The notes under the pieces were generated by a model. It ran no database searches. It was not told where the DNA came from and saw only the letters and a list, made by a program, of their open reading frames with translations. The position numbers were made by a program, and so were the translations under genes. Below, piece after piece: positions 33,566 through 47,300 of a stretch of DNA of 64,000 nt. The DNA lies in contig CM052355.1 in the NCBI GenBank assembly GCA_028551475.1, positions 24,889,580 through 24,953,579 on the forward strand, given 5' to 3'. Every line of letters begins with the position of its first letter. The first letter of the stretch is position 1. The stretch is from Casuarina equisetifolia (taxonomy: Eukaryota; Streptophyta; Magnoliopsida; Fagales; Casuarinaceae).

Positions 33566-36500
33566 GGAGTGCTGCTACTTAATTTTACCATAAATTAGTG
33601 AAATCAATTTGTTGCTGAACTCGTGTGGAAGAGTTTCTGTTTGGTTTCTTGTAATCTTTTACCTTTTCTCTGTGTTGAGGGTGGACATATTTGTAAAAGA
33701 CATTTGGAGCTGAAAGGTTATTCTTCTATTAGTATGTCTATTTAGGTGTGCTCAGCGACCATATGATGTTGGTGATGCTGCTGCATTTGTCTGCTGACTG
33801 AATGAATTTATGGATATGGACCTACTGATGAGAATAAGGAACTTCAGATTTGAGCACAATGGGCTGCTTAATCACTTCGTGTGTTTGATTTTGCGGCAAC
33901 TTGTAAAACCAAAACCAATGTCATCCATAAGTGTATCGTCAAGGAACTGAAGTTTCCTTGATCAAAAAGATTAATTTTGAGTTAGTGCAGCAGAAGGCGC
34001 TGTTTTATGTCGACAATGATGCAGTAGCTGATTCAAGCAAAGTAATCAAAGGGGTTAAAGCCACACTCAGTTGTGGCATTTCTTACATTGTTCACAACTG
34101 GGCCCAATTTTCTGCTGTTTTTGCTGATCATTTTGTTGGGCAAGCTCGAAGGATTAGTGCTCCCTTCGGATAATGTAATTGATGGTCGAGCCATAGGGAC
34201 TGAGTAGCTGACAATGGAATTGATTTATTTGCATGGTTTCGAGGAGTATGTCAGTGCTTTGCACAATTCCTTTCTGTTCAGCAGGAAATGAGTACATCTG
34301 TGCTTTGCAGTGTCATAGAAATTCCATTTGGAATCTGAAGGGGAGTCACGAATCCTTAGTAAGGCTGATTGTTTATCATGCGGGCCAGTGCATGCAGATC
34401 AATTTGATTTACTTCAGGTGGTCTATCCAAATGGAAGTTGTTCTCTCTCATTTCTTTCATTTATGTACGTTCTCTTTATTTGTTGTTTGTGTCCATGACA
34501 AATAGATCAAATATGAGAGAAATGGACAGAGGCTTGTGCATGTACTAGCACTCAATCCTTTGGGAGGTGGGACAAGATCAAAAGATTACATAATTTTATC
34601 ATTTGATGACACTTGAAAATCTTTTTGATACGACTGAGAACTTATCCCTTCCTCAGAGTGGGTTGGACCTAAGTGCTAGTAGGCTTACCTTTCCCGTGGA
34701 TGGGTCAAAGGTTTCCCATATTGCATCTTTGACTCCTTGTTTGTTGGCTAACCTGTGATTTTCTCGCAGCATGTTCAAAACTGGTCGGGACCATCGGGAG
34801 CACTTTTGCAGAAGACTATAAGATTTCGGCATGTCGTGAACGACAAAATTGAAGCAGGAGGATCCTTCCTTCCCACCCCTCATCTTTGACCACATAACTT
34901 GTTGATAAGTCACGAACTGCATCTCCACTTGATTTGTTTTTATCTGGTTTGGATGCATGAGTAGGCCAAGGAGAAGGGGACATGGAGATTTGGACACGGA
35001 TCATTTTTCTTTTTCGGCTCAACTTCCACAGAACTTGGATTCCATCTTCTGAAGTACCTTTGGAAACTGCTGGGCACGGATTTTCAGCTTGCAAGTTAGA
35101 TGCAGGTGAAGTCTAACCCAACAAAATTGGGCAATTCAGATGAAACTAACAAATTATAATAAATAAATAAAAATTCAAAACTAGTTGACCAATGCAGTTC
35201 AACAATGACAGATTAACTTAACAAAAAGCAACCCTTATGGTGAAGTCGTATACAGAACTCCCAAACGTTGTGAACACGACAAAGTAGCAACGTTAGGTGA
35301 ACAGCCGCTTCCTCCTGTAAATGCATTCTTTTGCCTGTACTTGCTAGATTGTCCCCTTCTGCTTAGCACCTAACATTTGGTCGTTGATTATCTGCCCTGT
35401 GACAGGCGCAAGATCCAAACACAACTTATTTTTTAGTCACTGATAGTCAATGAATGGCGTAAGTCTGTAGTCGGCTTCAATTTTGGTAGGCGGAACAAGC
35501 ACCATAAATGATCTACAGTAGGTTTCTCCAAAAGGTTAAATCATGAGTGCAAAGCAAGAAAAAAGCATTGCATTCTAAGGAATGCAGGAGATGATTGTTC
35601 ACAGTGAGTTATTCTTGTTGCTTATAATGAGAAAATGGGATCATCATAACTCCAGGAATCGGAATTATTCCAAGCCCTGCTGCACAATAGTTGAGATATT
35701 CATTCTGGGCTTAACCAATAATGCAGGATAAACTGTTCCTCCTCCACCTGACCCCTATTATAAAATAACTTCATTAAGCAATCGTATGTGCTAATTATGT
35801 TGCTGAGGAAGTAGGCCAGCACTTGTCTGTACTATCATCTTTTATCGTTAAGTTGTCAGCTTGGGTAGGACTTTATTGGTTTCGACACAACACAGAACAT
35901 GCATGTACCAGCATATTAAAGAAATCTGACAGCCTTTATTAAATAAGTTGAGAGGAGATTAAGCATTATCTTGTATCCTATCTTTCTGATTAATGTCGAA
36001 CATTCCTTACGTGGGTCAAAGACGGAAAGTAGCAGCTGTAGCCACATGAAAACAAATGCAACCTCTCGAAAATCAGAAGCACAAAGGTCGACAAGAAAAG
36101 GCCAGAACTTAATTGGCCACGACACTTGGAGAATATCTTTGGAGCAACCCGTATATTGTTGAAAAGAATTCTAGAAAAAGATATTGTCAATATCCTATAA
36201 CTTGGAATCTAATCTTCCTTTTTCTTTCCCATTTGTCTTCACCCTCAAGTTCAAGCACGTATAATCATGCCTTCTGGATTTATATGTTTAAAATACTCCC
36301 ACGGAGTCATCAATCATTCAAGAAAAGAAGATGTAGTTCATCATCTCACAACAGGCCGCCGAGATTCCCCTTACCTTTAACCACCAAACCTACTCCTGCA
36401 TGACAAAAGTTGCACTAAAAAAAGTTATAGCGCTGGTAACAGCAAACCATGGACATTTCCCATGTAGATTTTTGTTCTTTACACTTAGAACATGATTTTG

Positions 36501-36817
36501 ATACAAAATTTATAGGAAAAGACTTATATCCAACTTAAGACTTTTAAGACATCAAACCAAAAACTTAACTTATCTTTTTTTATAACCCATTATTCTAATG
36601 ACTTAATGAGAATGGCCCCCAAATGAGAAGATCGGATAGTGATAGATGAAACATGCCTGCTTTTTTATGGAAAATCTTTATCTGAATAAGTTAATAGAGA
36701 TAATGGTGCATCTAGGTCTTCCACATCAAAATCCTGGAATATTCGCTGGTGGTCAAGCAAACTAGGAGAAAAAGATTTGATCTTTTACAAAAATATGCTC
36801 TTGACTTACGAAGTAAA
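33566..36817. other. 3' UTR of the OBERON gene and gene-poor spacer
   Basis: The 3' UTR probably covers the first few hundred bases. Minus-strand open frames of 92 and 114 codons at 34653-35094 overlap each other in different frames and resemble nothing I know. A plus-strand 96-codon frame at 36113-36403 is low-complexity. I see no supported gene. Confidence 0.5.
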
Positions 36818-36840
36818 CCCCCCCCCCCCCCCCCCCCCCC
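36818..36840. repeat. Poly-C tract
   Basis: Twenty-three consecutive C bases. Long pure C runs are uncommon in plant nuclear DNA, and the true length in the genome may differ because such runs are hard to sequence. Confidence 0.95.
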
Positions 36841-37149
36841 TCTAATGCAGTGACACGACAAGATTTATTTCATTAACTTAAACCTTAAAGCGGGTGCTGT
36901 TTGTAGTGCTCTAAGACAATGTTCTAACTTAAAGAGATTGTAAAACTGAAAAAGCTAACTCAATTATGGACTATTAATCATGATTCGGACATGGGGGAGT
37001 GTGGAGAATCTTTCCCCTTCTCAACCCCACCACCTCGTCAGCACATGGAGCCTATAGTGGATTTGTGGAAAAAGCATTGATTTCTTGTATTAAACAAATT
37101 GTATGGACCTCATTTGCGGGTTAACGTAGATTGTGATATGTAACAGCCA

Positions 37150-37375
37150 AAAGCATCTCTTCTTCTGTCTCTTCTTCTGTCTCTTCTCACTCGTGCTGCA
37201 GCTCTCTCCTTCTGTTTCTGTTTCTGTTTCTGTTTCTGTTTCTGTTTCTGTTTCACCGCTTCTTTCCTTTTCTTTTCTTTTACTTTCCTTTCCTTTCCTT
37301 GTTATCAATCAACATGGAACTAGTCAAACATACATTCGTGTCTTCTTTCTTTCTTTCTTTCTTTCTTTCTTTCCT
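37150..37375. repeat. Pyrimidine microsatellites (TTTCTG)n and (CTTT)n
   Basis: About seven units of the hexamer TTTCTG lie at 37210-37254, preceded by CTTCTGTCT repeats from about 37155. A CTTT run of about eight units lies at 37341-37373. Together they make a 200-base strand-asymmetric tract with almost no purines on the + strand. Confidence 0.9.
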
Positions 37376-40300
37376 TTGTATCAATCTTTGTATTAATAAT
37401 ATAAATATAATATAATATATTGCAACTCACTGGATTCCGACAGTGCCTAATGACAAAAATGCTTTCAGTCCCAGTTTAGACTTCCCAAGTTGTAAGCAAA
37501 AAAAAAGTATGAAATTGCAGGGAGGGGGGCTTTCACGGGTCTCACTGTGTATCCATTTCATGGCGGGAGAAAGTGCCGCGGGCATTTTCACCAACCAGGC
37601 CTTTCTAAGCGTACATCAAAAAGTGAATCTCCATGCATGTTTATTTGGGTACTTTCAAACAGAAGAAGCTTCACATTTTACTGCACACCATGCTGAAGGC
37701 ACAGAAGAAGAAATCTGCAAATACAATAATGAAAGGGAAGCCACGTGCATGTGTTGTAGTAGTAGTAGACCTTTAGAGCTCTTACTTGACAAGAAAGATA
37801 AGAGGCTGTCACTGTTTGACCCATCCAAAAATAATAGGTTTATGTAAACCACGATAAAGCCACAAATCCAAACCCTAATCTCCTTTGTTGTTGCTTTCTT
37901 TTTGTTGCATGTGAGTGGAGGGAGATACGCCCATGGACCTCATATAGATTTTGGGTATGGCTTCTAATGCTTGTCAGTTCAAAAATATGAATTTTTTTTT
38001 TTATATAAATATTGAGTTATACATCTCAGTCAAATTAAAAGAATTTTAAAATGTTTTTGAGATAAATAATAGAGGGATAAGTGGATGAAGGATATTTTGG
38101 TAATTTATATAAAGGAGAGGGGAAGCTGAGGACATGGGCGGTAGCGAAATGGCTTGTCTGTCGGGTCTGCTTTGGATAATAACCGAAGGTGGGGTCGGGT
38201 AGGACCCGCATACGTGTCGATCTGTGGTGATCTCGCAGGCTTTTTCTCTTGGACTTTTTTTTTTTTTTTGGGTATAATTAATATCTTCTGCTGCTGCTGC
38301 AGGAAAAGCAGAGAAGAGAAAAGCAGGAAGAACGTGATTCGTCAGATGAAGCTGTCATTGGACCCCACGCCTTTCGCTTCACGATTCCCCAGAATCTCTC
38401 CGCCAGCTAGGCAAAACTGCGAAAGGACGACCGTCTGATTCTTGACTTTCGTGTTTCTGACTCTGTACTTTTAAAATCAATTCAGCCACTCATTTCCTCA
38501 CATAATCAATTTTTTTTTTTAAAAAAAAAAAAGAATTATTCTTTTACTTTCAGTCTAAGTTGGGTTGGTGACTGCTGATAAAAGATTAAATAATCATGAA
38601 AAAAATCGCCAAAATATGTTTTTTTTTTAATTTTTTTTGTTCCTTTATGTGAGAGGAACGAACATATATTTAGTGATATGGGCATTAATAGAGTAGAACA
38701 CACTATGGATGGCCTTGCTTATCTAGGAAAAAGGAAGGAATCCAGTGCTAAAAATTATTACTATTATTGCATGTTCAGCCCCAAAAAGATCTTCCTTGGG
38801 AGAACAATGGACATAGTGGGTCTAATGCCAACTGGATTTTGTAATGATTGAGAAAATGTGGTCCAGCCGCAGAGGGAATTCTAAGCCGAGCTTGGTAGTT
38901 CCCCCATCACCCCTCCAAAGTGAAAGGAAAGGGTGGGAACATAAAAGGCACCAAACCCTTCCAATGCCATCTTCTCAAAGTGGGTTACAATGGGGACGTG
39001 GCCCTCCCAAGTTTTTAACCCTTCTAAGAGGTACATCATAACCATGCTCCATTTTGTCATCTTCTCATTGAAGGTTCTGTTTTCCACTCCTTTTTACCGA
39101 GCCTTCTTTGGTTCTTACACCAGTTAGCTCTTCCTTGTATGTTTGAAAAACTGCTTTGTCTTATTATCCGGGGCTGTTTAAACTGATAAGACCATAGATG
39201 GGTCAATACCACCTAAAATTACGTTAAAAAATTAACCCATTTGGATCTTTCTAGGGAGTGATTTAGGATGTGCAACCATGCAAACTTCATCTGATCTCCC
39301 ACAACTTCTATCCCTAAGGATTGTTGTCCTTAATTAAAAGGATAGAAGTTATATGCTTCAAACATGTATATATAAGTTCAAAATTTAATCTAAAAAACTA
39401 CTTTATAAACGAGTACATCAAATATATTTAAAACTCATCAAACTTTACTTTTAATTTAAACATTATTCCCAAAATTTTAATCAACCGACAGAAAAGTGGC
39501 TCAAACATTATGAAACCAAAGCGCTAAAATGATATCACATGTTTGCTTAGGCATTGCTTGTTATCAGCAAAATATAATGGAAATGATGGTCAAACTAATC
39601 ATACATTTTGTTTTTAAGTAAGTAGTTTAAGTGCGGCTTTGTTTGGCCCCATTAGCGTGCATCCTCATTCCTCATTATTTTACATTGGTGGGCAAGGCAT
39701 AAAGCCGACATACATTTTCTTTGATGCCCACATCACAAATAGGTTTTTCCAGAACAAAGTGAGTGGATTGCATATCGCTTGTCCCGATTCCCAAGCATAT
39801 GCCGATTCTTTTACTGTGCCATGGAGAAAACAGGCTGCGTTCTTAAGCATATCTTGTTTGTGTCCACTGGAATGTTCATGCGCGTGTTAGAAATTTGCAG
39901 AAAATTTTGGTTAATTCCATTAACTATATGTTGACTTTCTGGGATGAGTTGTAAAATATTTATTTTCCAAGTGGGAAGTTCTTGTATTAGGACTTCGCTG
40001 ACATGACATCTGTTCCCACGTCTTCGATCCTGCAGATGGCATAGGTTGTTCCTGTAATGTTCCTGTAATATTCTTCTCTTTGTTCTCGAACCTGCCTGTC
40101 GAACGAGGGACTTTTTACTTATAAATGGATAGAAAATGGAGAAATCTAAACTCGTATGAATTACAGAAATCTGGGAAATAATTGAAAGAGGATTATACTG
40201 GGGTTGGTCAAGGCTGTTGGTGACACAACTTTCTCTCTCTCTTTAAATTCTCATTGTGTTTCACACTTCCTAAATCCGTAGATGTGCAGAGGAGCAGAAG

Positions 40301-40554
40301 ACAACTGCCTAACTTTAATCTCTGAATGGTGCAGTCTCTTTCATGCCCCTTAAGAAAAGCGAAAGAGCAACAAAAGCAAAGAAACAATAGATAAACAAAT
40401 TAAAAATAAGAAATGACAGGTTTAAAAATTGTTAGTTTATTCATGGGGGTTTTGGTGTGATGGAACTCGGGTTTTGTTTGCTTTCTTAACCTTCCCCACC
40501 ACATGATGAGATAATCATGTGGCCAACCTCAATAGCGAGTGCTGGACACCAAAC
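37376..40554. other. Gene-poor spacer upstream of the cytokinin receptor
   Basis: There are open frames of 134 codons (37443-37847) and 94 codons (38154-38438). Both lack a recognisable domain and a supporting splice or promoter context, so I leave them uncalled. Adjacent T and A runs at about 38511-38532 form a simple T(n)A(n) foldback. The rest is AT-rich with no repeat family recognised. Confidence 0.45.
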
Positions 40555-41347
40555 TGACCTGAGAGAGAGAGAGAGGGAGAGGAAGAGGAAGAGGAAGAGG
40601 GCGACTGTGTTTGGTTAAAGAGCAAAAGAAAAGGGACCACTTTCCATCCCAGTCTGATCATTGATTCCACTTGGATGGGCTTTAATCCAAATTTTGTTGA
40701 TCATGGGTTTGTTTTGAAAATGTTGCACTCTTGATGCTTCTTTTAGTCTGTACAGTGCTGAGGGAGGCAGAGAGAACCAGTTATAGAAAAAGGCCAATTT
40801 TTTTTTTCCTCTTATTTCATTGATGATTCCCTCACAGGTTGCCAAAACGACAACTGGGTTTGGTTCACCTTGTTGTTTGGCATGATTACTTCTTCTTGTT
40901 GTCCTTCATAAGAGGTGTCTGGTTATTGAAGAGCTTTAATGCTTCAAATATTGAGGAGAAAAACTTAGTACTAGATCTTGAGCTAGAAAGTGGACGAGAG
41001 ACATAAAGAGGTTGCGGCCAATTTGTCTCTTGGCTAGGTGGATTAGCGGAACTGGGTTTCCTGAAATAGGAACCGGGTTTCTTGTAATAGTAATTGTATT
41101 TCTTCCGATTTCGCCTTCTTCTGCTGTCTGCTTCGCGGGTTTTCCATAAAGCATTGCTCTTCATGAGCTTGGCGAGTTGGACTTGTTCTGCGGAAGCAGT
41201 TAGTGGATTTTTCCGCAATTTACTCTTGTGGAATTGCGCTGGAGTTCTTTAAGAGGTCTCATTTTGATGACTTGTTCTGCGGAAGCCGGGAGTTTTCTCA
41301 AGCTTTCAAGGCTCTTCGTAGAAATACATAGGTGGGTTTTCGTCAGG
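40555..41347 (+). promoter_or_regulatory. Promoter and 5' leader region of the AHK2-type gene
   Basis: A GA-rich tract (GAGAGAGAGAGAG then GAGGAA units) lies at 40560-40605 and resembles the GAGA elements often found near plant transcription start sites. The 18-base string GACTTGTTCTGCGGAAGC occurs twice, at 41180-41197 and 41269-41286, in what is probably the 5' UTR. Several ATGs precede the chosen start, so upstream open frames are possible. The exact start of transcription cannot be read from the sequence. Confidence 0.4.
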
Positions 41348-44300
41348 ATGTCACTGGATTGCAAGCTCTCCGGGTTTAATGGAAGATTACCAGCCAGTTC
41401 CAAGTTGAGGAAGGCAAAGGAACAGCTACATGGACCTAATTCTGTCAGAAAATGGAGAAGAAAGCTTCTTTTTCTCTGGCTTGTACTTCTTCTTACTCCC
41501 GGAAGCATATGGTTTTTCTCAAGTTTGAAAGATGGGACTTTCACGGGGAAGAATACGATTCCAGAGTCCTGTGATGGAGAGTCACAAATCTTGCTACCGC
41601 ATTTTAATGTCAGCAACAGCCAGTTTCACGCGTTGGCTTCCTTATTCTCCAAATCAGATCAGGTACTGTGTCTATAGCTCTTAACAGTTCCTTCTCTAAT
41701 GGTTCTGGACTCTTCCTTTTCTGGTTTTGATTGTTTCGTCGCAGCTTGAAAATTTTGTGCAAAACTTTTCTCTGGACAACCTCCTTTGCACTGTGCAGTC
41801 AATTATTATCTCTAAATTAATCAGATTTTTTTTTTATTTGGCTTCGTCTAGAAAATTGAAGTATTTACGGAAAAGTTTGAAGGAAGAAAATAATTTAATA
41901 TTTTAGCGTTGTAAAATATGGTCAGTTATGCTGAAAAATGGGGGCGTGGGGAAGGTACTATGCTGAAAAATGGGATTATGCTCCAGTTATCAATTGCTCT
42001 CCTATATTGGTGTCTTTTGTCTAGTTGTATAATTGCGAGGCAATATGATTTCACTACTCTTGAAATGGAATGCGGGTAACTATGTTATGGAGATCTTCCC
42101 ATTTTTATCAAAGTTCCATGGGTGGACTCCTATTGATTTTTCTTCTGATACTTAATGCTTGATATTGGAAGTATTTTTTTTCTTTTAAATTAACACCGTT
42201 AATATGCTGCCCTCCACCTCCCAATTTTTCAAAACTACACTAATAGAAATCATTTCATGAACATAAAGGAAACCAAACACAATAAGGGTTGAAAGTTTAA
42301 CACAAATGGCTTCTATGTGATAAAAATGTGTTATTTTGTATTACACATAATTAATGATTAAGAAAACTATATTAGGATGGTCTGACATTTTTGTGATTAG
42401 ATTGAAGAGATGTGAATTTAATGGGGTTGGCTAAAGGAGGACTAAGGCCAATAAGCGGCATATCCAAATTGTTTTACAGAATACCGTAGGTGCATCATGA
42501 GCCACTAGTTGTCGACCCTCTCATTATGATAGATTGCTGTATGTAATTGAAGTCTACGTATAACTTCTCCCTTCTCATCATGATAGATTGCTCTATGTAA
42601 ATGACTTCTATGTGCGACTTCTCCCTTCTGATAAAAATATAACAGTTTAACAATCCTTAGTGCAAAAACAGCCCAGGACCGCTTTCAAGATACACATTTC
42701 ACATGAAGATGCATGTTTTGTTGTATCATTTCGATTGTTATCTGTTTTTGGCTCCTCTTACTATTTAATTTATTGCAGATAACATCCCTCCAGTGTACCA
42801 AAAGTTTAGGACCCACAATGCTGTTAAGGGGTAGCATTGGCTGTGCAATTAAGGTGCCATGTTCAGAGCTGCAGGAGTTTCAGAAGCAGCATAGATGGAT
42901 TGTAGAAAATGTTGATCGAAGGGACCAATGTCCAGTTCAAGATGAGTTCATCCCCAGGAAGCTTGAACTGTCAATGCCAGGCAACAACCCCATACCATAT
43001 ACCTTGCAATCTGGAACTTCATCAATTTCTGTAAATAACCAGTGTCTAAAGGTATGAATACATTGCTTTCAATTTTTGCCATAGAACTTCTACATGATGA
43101 CATGGATATAAGTTAGTAATCACCTCCTTCCACCCATCCCCACCTCATGAAAGAAAAAAAGGATGTCAGAGAAAAAAGAAGAAAAAATGTTGTTTGTATG
43201 GGTCTGAATGCTTAAGAGATAAGAGGATACTATTTATATCACAATGTGCACACCTGCTCGGGACAGAAGCAAGAGGTATAGCCTTTTGTGGTGAAAAGAT
43301 ATCAAACGCACAAGTTTAAAAATTCCAGAGAAGTAGATCCCGCATATGAACCAATTAACATTTTCTTAAGCCACATCTATGCCCTGAAAAACTAACCCAT
43401 CTGCATGAAATAATGATAAAAATAATCAAACACTAGCCATTGTATTCCATTCTTGGCTGTGGGATTGCACAAATTGGAATTTTTAACAAATTACTTTCCT
43501 TTTGACTAGTTTGGGTGTAGAGAGGGGGGAAGGGGTCACCCTTTGCTGGTTAGGAGTTTGTGTAGGTAGTCATGAGATGATTCCATTTTTTTACCTGAGT
43601 TATGAGTTATGCTGTTAAGATGCGCTTTGTGTACTTTTATATCTTTATGAACTCTCATGCATAGCTCAATTCCCCGACATTTTGATGATTTAGAATTGTC
43701 ACTGTTTAATATAAATATTTGGACAATGTGAAAGCATATATCTAATGCATGAGGGTCTATAACACTGGTTTCTTTCTTTGTTTGTCTTCAATCAGAACTC
43801 AGGTGCACTGGCAGACTGTGCAGAAGAGCATTGTGGAAATTTCTTTTCTTTTATGAAAGTGAGTTGGTTAGTCCTTCTTGTAGTTATAGTGAGCCGCAAG
43901 ATGTCTACCTTGGATGCAAGATTTTGGAGGAACCAAACGAAGAAGGTTCTTCATCAATTGCCAGTGGCTCAGCAGCAGCAGAGGGAACAACAGCTTGTCC
44001 ACAGCCCTTCTAAAGGTGGTGGAAAGTGGAGGAAGAAGCTACTTCTGCTATTTGTTTTACTTGGAATAACTATGTCAATATGGTTATTTTGGTACATGAA
44101 TGAAGATATCAGTTTGAGGAGGGAGGAAACACTAGCTAACATGTGTGATGAGCGAGCCCGGATGTTGCAGGATCAGTTTAATGTGAGTATGAACCATGTT
44201 CATGCGTTAGCTATCCTGGTTTCTACCTTCCACCATGGAAAACATCCTTCGGCAATTGATCAGGTATTACTTCTTTTTTTCTCCGTATACTGAATCTTCA

Positions 44301-47300
44301 GTTTAATTGTACTTGGGAATCTGTTCATCTATAATTACTATCTTATTCAATACTCTACAGGCTTGTATGATGCTTGATTAATGATTTTTGTTATAGGTAA
44401 ATTGGGAAGGAAAGCGATGCTACAACACTTTAAATCATGAAGTTCATTCTTTTCACTTTTTACTTTTTATTTATATTGAGAAAGAAGAAAAAAAGGAAGG
44501 AGGAAAAGAGAGAAGGGGGGGGGGGGGGTGGTGGTGAGTTTGGAAGGTGGTTGGGGAAGTACTGAAGTTTAATGGCATAGCCATACAAAATCAACTGAAG
44601 AATGGTTTCTTCTATGCACAAACTGAACTTATCTGTTTAAGATCATACAGAGCTTTTATGGTAACTTAAAAGTTTTCTCTTATGTTACAGAAAACTTTTG
44701 GTGAATATACGGAAAGAACAGCTTTTGAGAGGCCACTCACTAGTGGTGTTGCTTATGCTTTGAAAGTTCCTCACTCAGAGAGGGAGCAATTTGAAAGGCA
44801 GCATGGATGGACAATCAAGAAGATGGAAACAGAGGACCAGACTCTAGTCCAAGAATGTATTCCAGAGAATTTGGATCCCGCACCTATTAAGGATGAATAT
44901 GCACCTGTGATATTTTCTCAAGAAACTGTCTCCCATATTGTCTCTATTGACATGATGTCTGGCAAGGTATGCATGATTTAGCTCATCCCGTTCCTAATTT
45001 ATCTTACTATTCATTTCATCAAGCAACCTATCAATATTTGTCATAGCAATTTTAGCTCCGAAAAAATTCCAAGATTCATTGTAATTAATGCATTAGAGAG
45101 CTGTTGATGGACCTCACGTAGTTACTTCTGAACTTGTTTTAATGCAACTTATCCTGGTTTTATTGACTGGACAATGACAAGGCTTCAATACAGTAAAACG
45201 TTTGGTAGATAAGTTTGATTAGCCAATCTCACTGTGGGGTGAATCCAAGTATTGGTTTCTGCCGTGTTGTTTGGCAGAGTGCTTAGGCTGTCATCAGTTG
45301 AGTTAGAACCCATTTACATGTGCAAGATCATATTTGAATCTTACAGGTCTAGTTTGCAGTTTCAAGACTGCAGAACTGTACTTAGCCTCATGCTTTGAAG
45401 GCACATTTACCCTTTGAGATCTTTAGCTCAATGCACCATCACGTATAAAGGCCACATATCTGAGGAAAAGATTTATGTTTGGGCACACTCCTCAACGGAA
45501 CCTACAAGTTTTCACCAATCCATAAATGTGAAAAATTGATCTATTTGGTTTTGTAATGTAGGAGGATCGTGATAACATCTTGCGTGCTAGGTCAACAGGA
45601 AAGGGGGTTCTTACATCTCCTTTTAAGCTGTTAAAATCCAATCACCTTGGTGTTGTACTCACATTTGCTGTCTACAACACTGAACTCCCTCCAGATGCTA
45701 CACCAGAGGAACGCACCAAAGCTACTGTGGGGTAAATTTATCACCTAGTAATTTTATTTACTTCTTTTAGCCTAAAAGATATGAATGCACTTTAGTAAAG
45801 CTGTATCAATGAACTGGAACTGATTCTTTCGCTGGGGGTCTCTTTTTAAAAAGGTATCTGGGTGCTTCTTATGATGTCCCCTCACTGGTGGAGAAGCTTC
45901 TGCACCAACTTGCCAGCAAGCAAATGATTGTGGTTAATGTTTATGATACAACGAATGCATCTTCTCCCATCAACATGTATGGTACTGATGTCACCGACAC
46001 TGGCCTATTGCACATTAGCAACCTTGATTTTGGGGATCCACTGCGAAAGCATGAGATGCATTGCAGGTAGCCCTTACATGTTATTATGCTACATATCAAC
46101 ATATGATTTGGGGTCAAGTATTTTGCCTTACTCTAATTATATTCCTCTTCTGGCAGGTTTAAGCAGAAACCTCCTATACCATGGACAGCAATAAATGCAT
46201 CAGTGGGACTCCTAGTTATTACTTTGCTTGTTGGACATATCTTTTATGCAGCCATAAGTCGGATTGCAAAAGTGGAGGATGACTACCGTAAGATGATGGA
46301 ACTCAAAGTCCGTGCTGAAGCTGCTGACGTGGCAAAATCTCAGGTGCACTTCATTTCTGGCTTCTTTGTGGGTATTTCTTTTGTCGTTAGGAAGAAAACA
46401 ATGAGTGGACTGGAGGATGATTCTCTATATTTCCTATAACAGACATGGTTTCTGTATTCAGAGCTTAGATGACTACATCATGAGTCTTTTTTTTCTTTCA
46501 TGGTTTATCCTGTTATCGTATTTCTTAGCTTATAATTCTGTGAGTGACTTTCTCACTGTTTTTCTCTCTGCAGTTTCTTGCAACTGTCTCTCACGAGATA
46601 AGGACTCCAATGAACGGCGTTTTAGGTATAAGTCTTTCCATTATGGAGAATATTATGCGAATCTCTTGAGATTAAAACTTAAAAGATATGGTTTTCTGAC
46701 CATGTTGCAGGTATGCTACAAATGCTTATGGACACTGATCTTGATGCAAATCAATTGGACTACGCCCAGACTGCTCATGCTAGTGGGAAAGATCTAATAT
46801 CACTGATAAATGAGGTTCTTGATCGGGCTAAGATTGAATCGGGCAGACTTGAGCTTGAAGCTGTACATTTTGATCTGCGTGCTGTTCTTGATAATGTTTT
46901 GTCACTTTTGTCAGGAAAATCTAATGATAAAGAGATTGAGGTAAAAATCAAGTTGTTTCCCTTTCTATTCTTTTCTTTTGATATTTTGCAGTTCTTGTGG
47001 ATATTGTTACTTATGTAAACTTGATTGGTTGTTTCTTGGGTGAGAGAAGTTGGCAGTGTATGTCTCCAATCAAGTACCTGAAGTCATCATTGGCGATCCT
47101 GGACGGTTCAGGCAAATTATTACAAACCTTGTGGGAAATTCAATTAAGGTGAGTTGTGTTTTGTGCTAGATGTTCTTTTAAACCCCTACCTGCTCAGCCT
47201 GCAAGAAAAAAACAAGGTGCTAACTTACTTTTGAGGTACAGAATGAATGTGAGTAGAGGCCTACAATCACATTGCTCTATGAAATGGACTTCCATAATTT

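Noticed and set aside
34653-35094. Two overlapping minus-strand frames of 92 and 114 codons
   Set aside because: They are in different frames and resemble no family, and I found no splice pattern that would make them a gene.
37443-37847. 134-codon plus-strand frame
   Set aside because: No domain, unusual composition, and a start in the middle of AT-rich spacer. It is possible but unsupported.
38880-39070. Stretch with miR482-like wording (CCAATGCCATC)
   Set aside because: The match to the microRNA is poor and no stable hairpin with the expected arms could be drawn by eye.
41200-41616. 138-codon minus-strand frame opposite exon 1 of the cytokinin receptor
   Set aside because: A shadow of the sense exon, with no recognisable protein.
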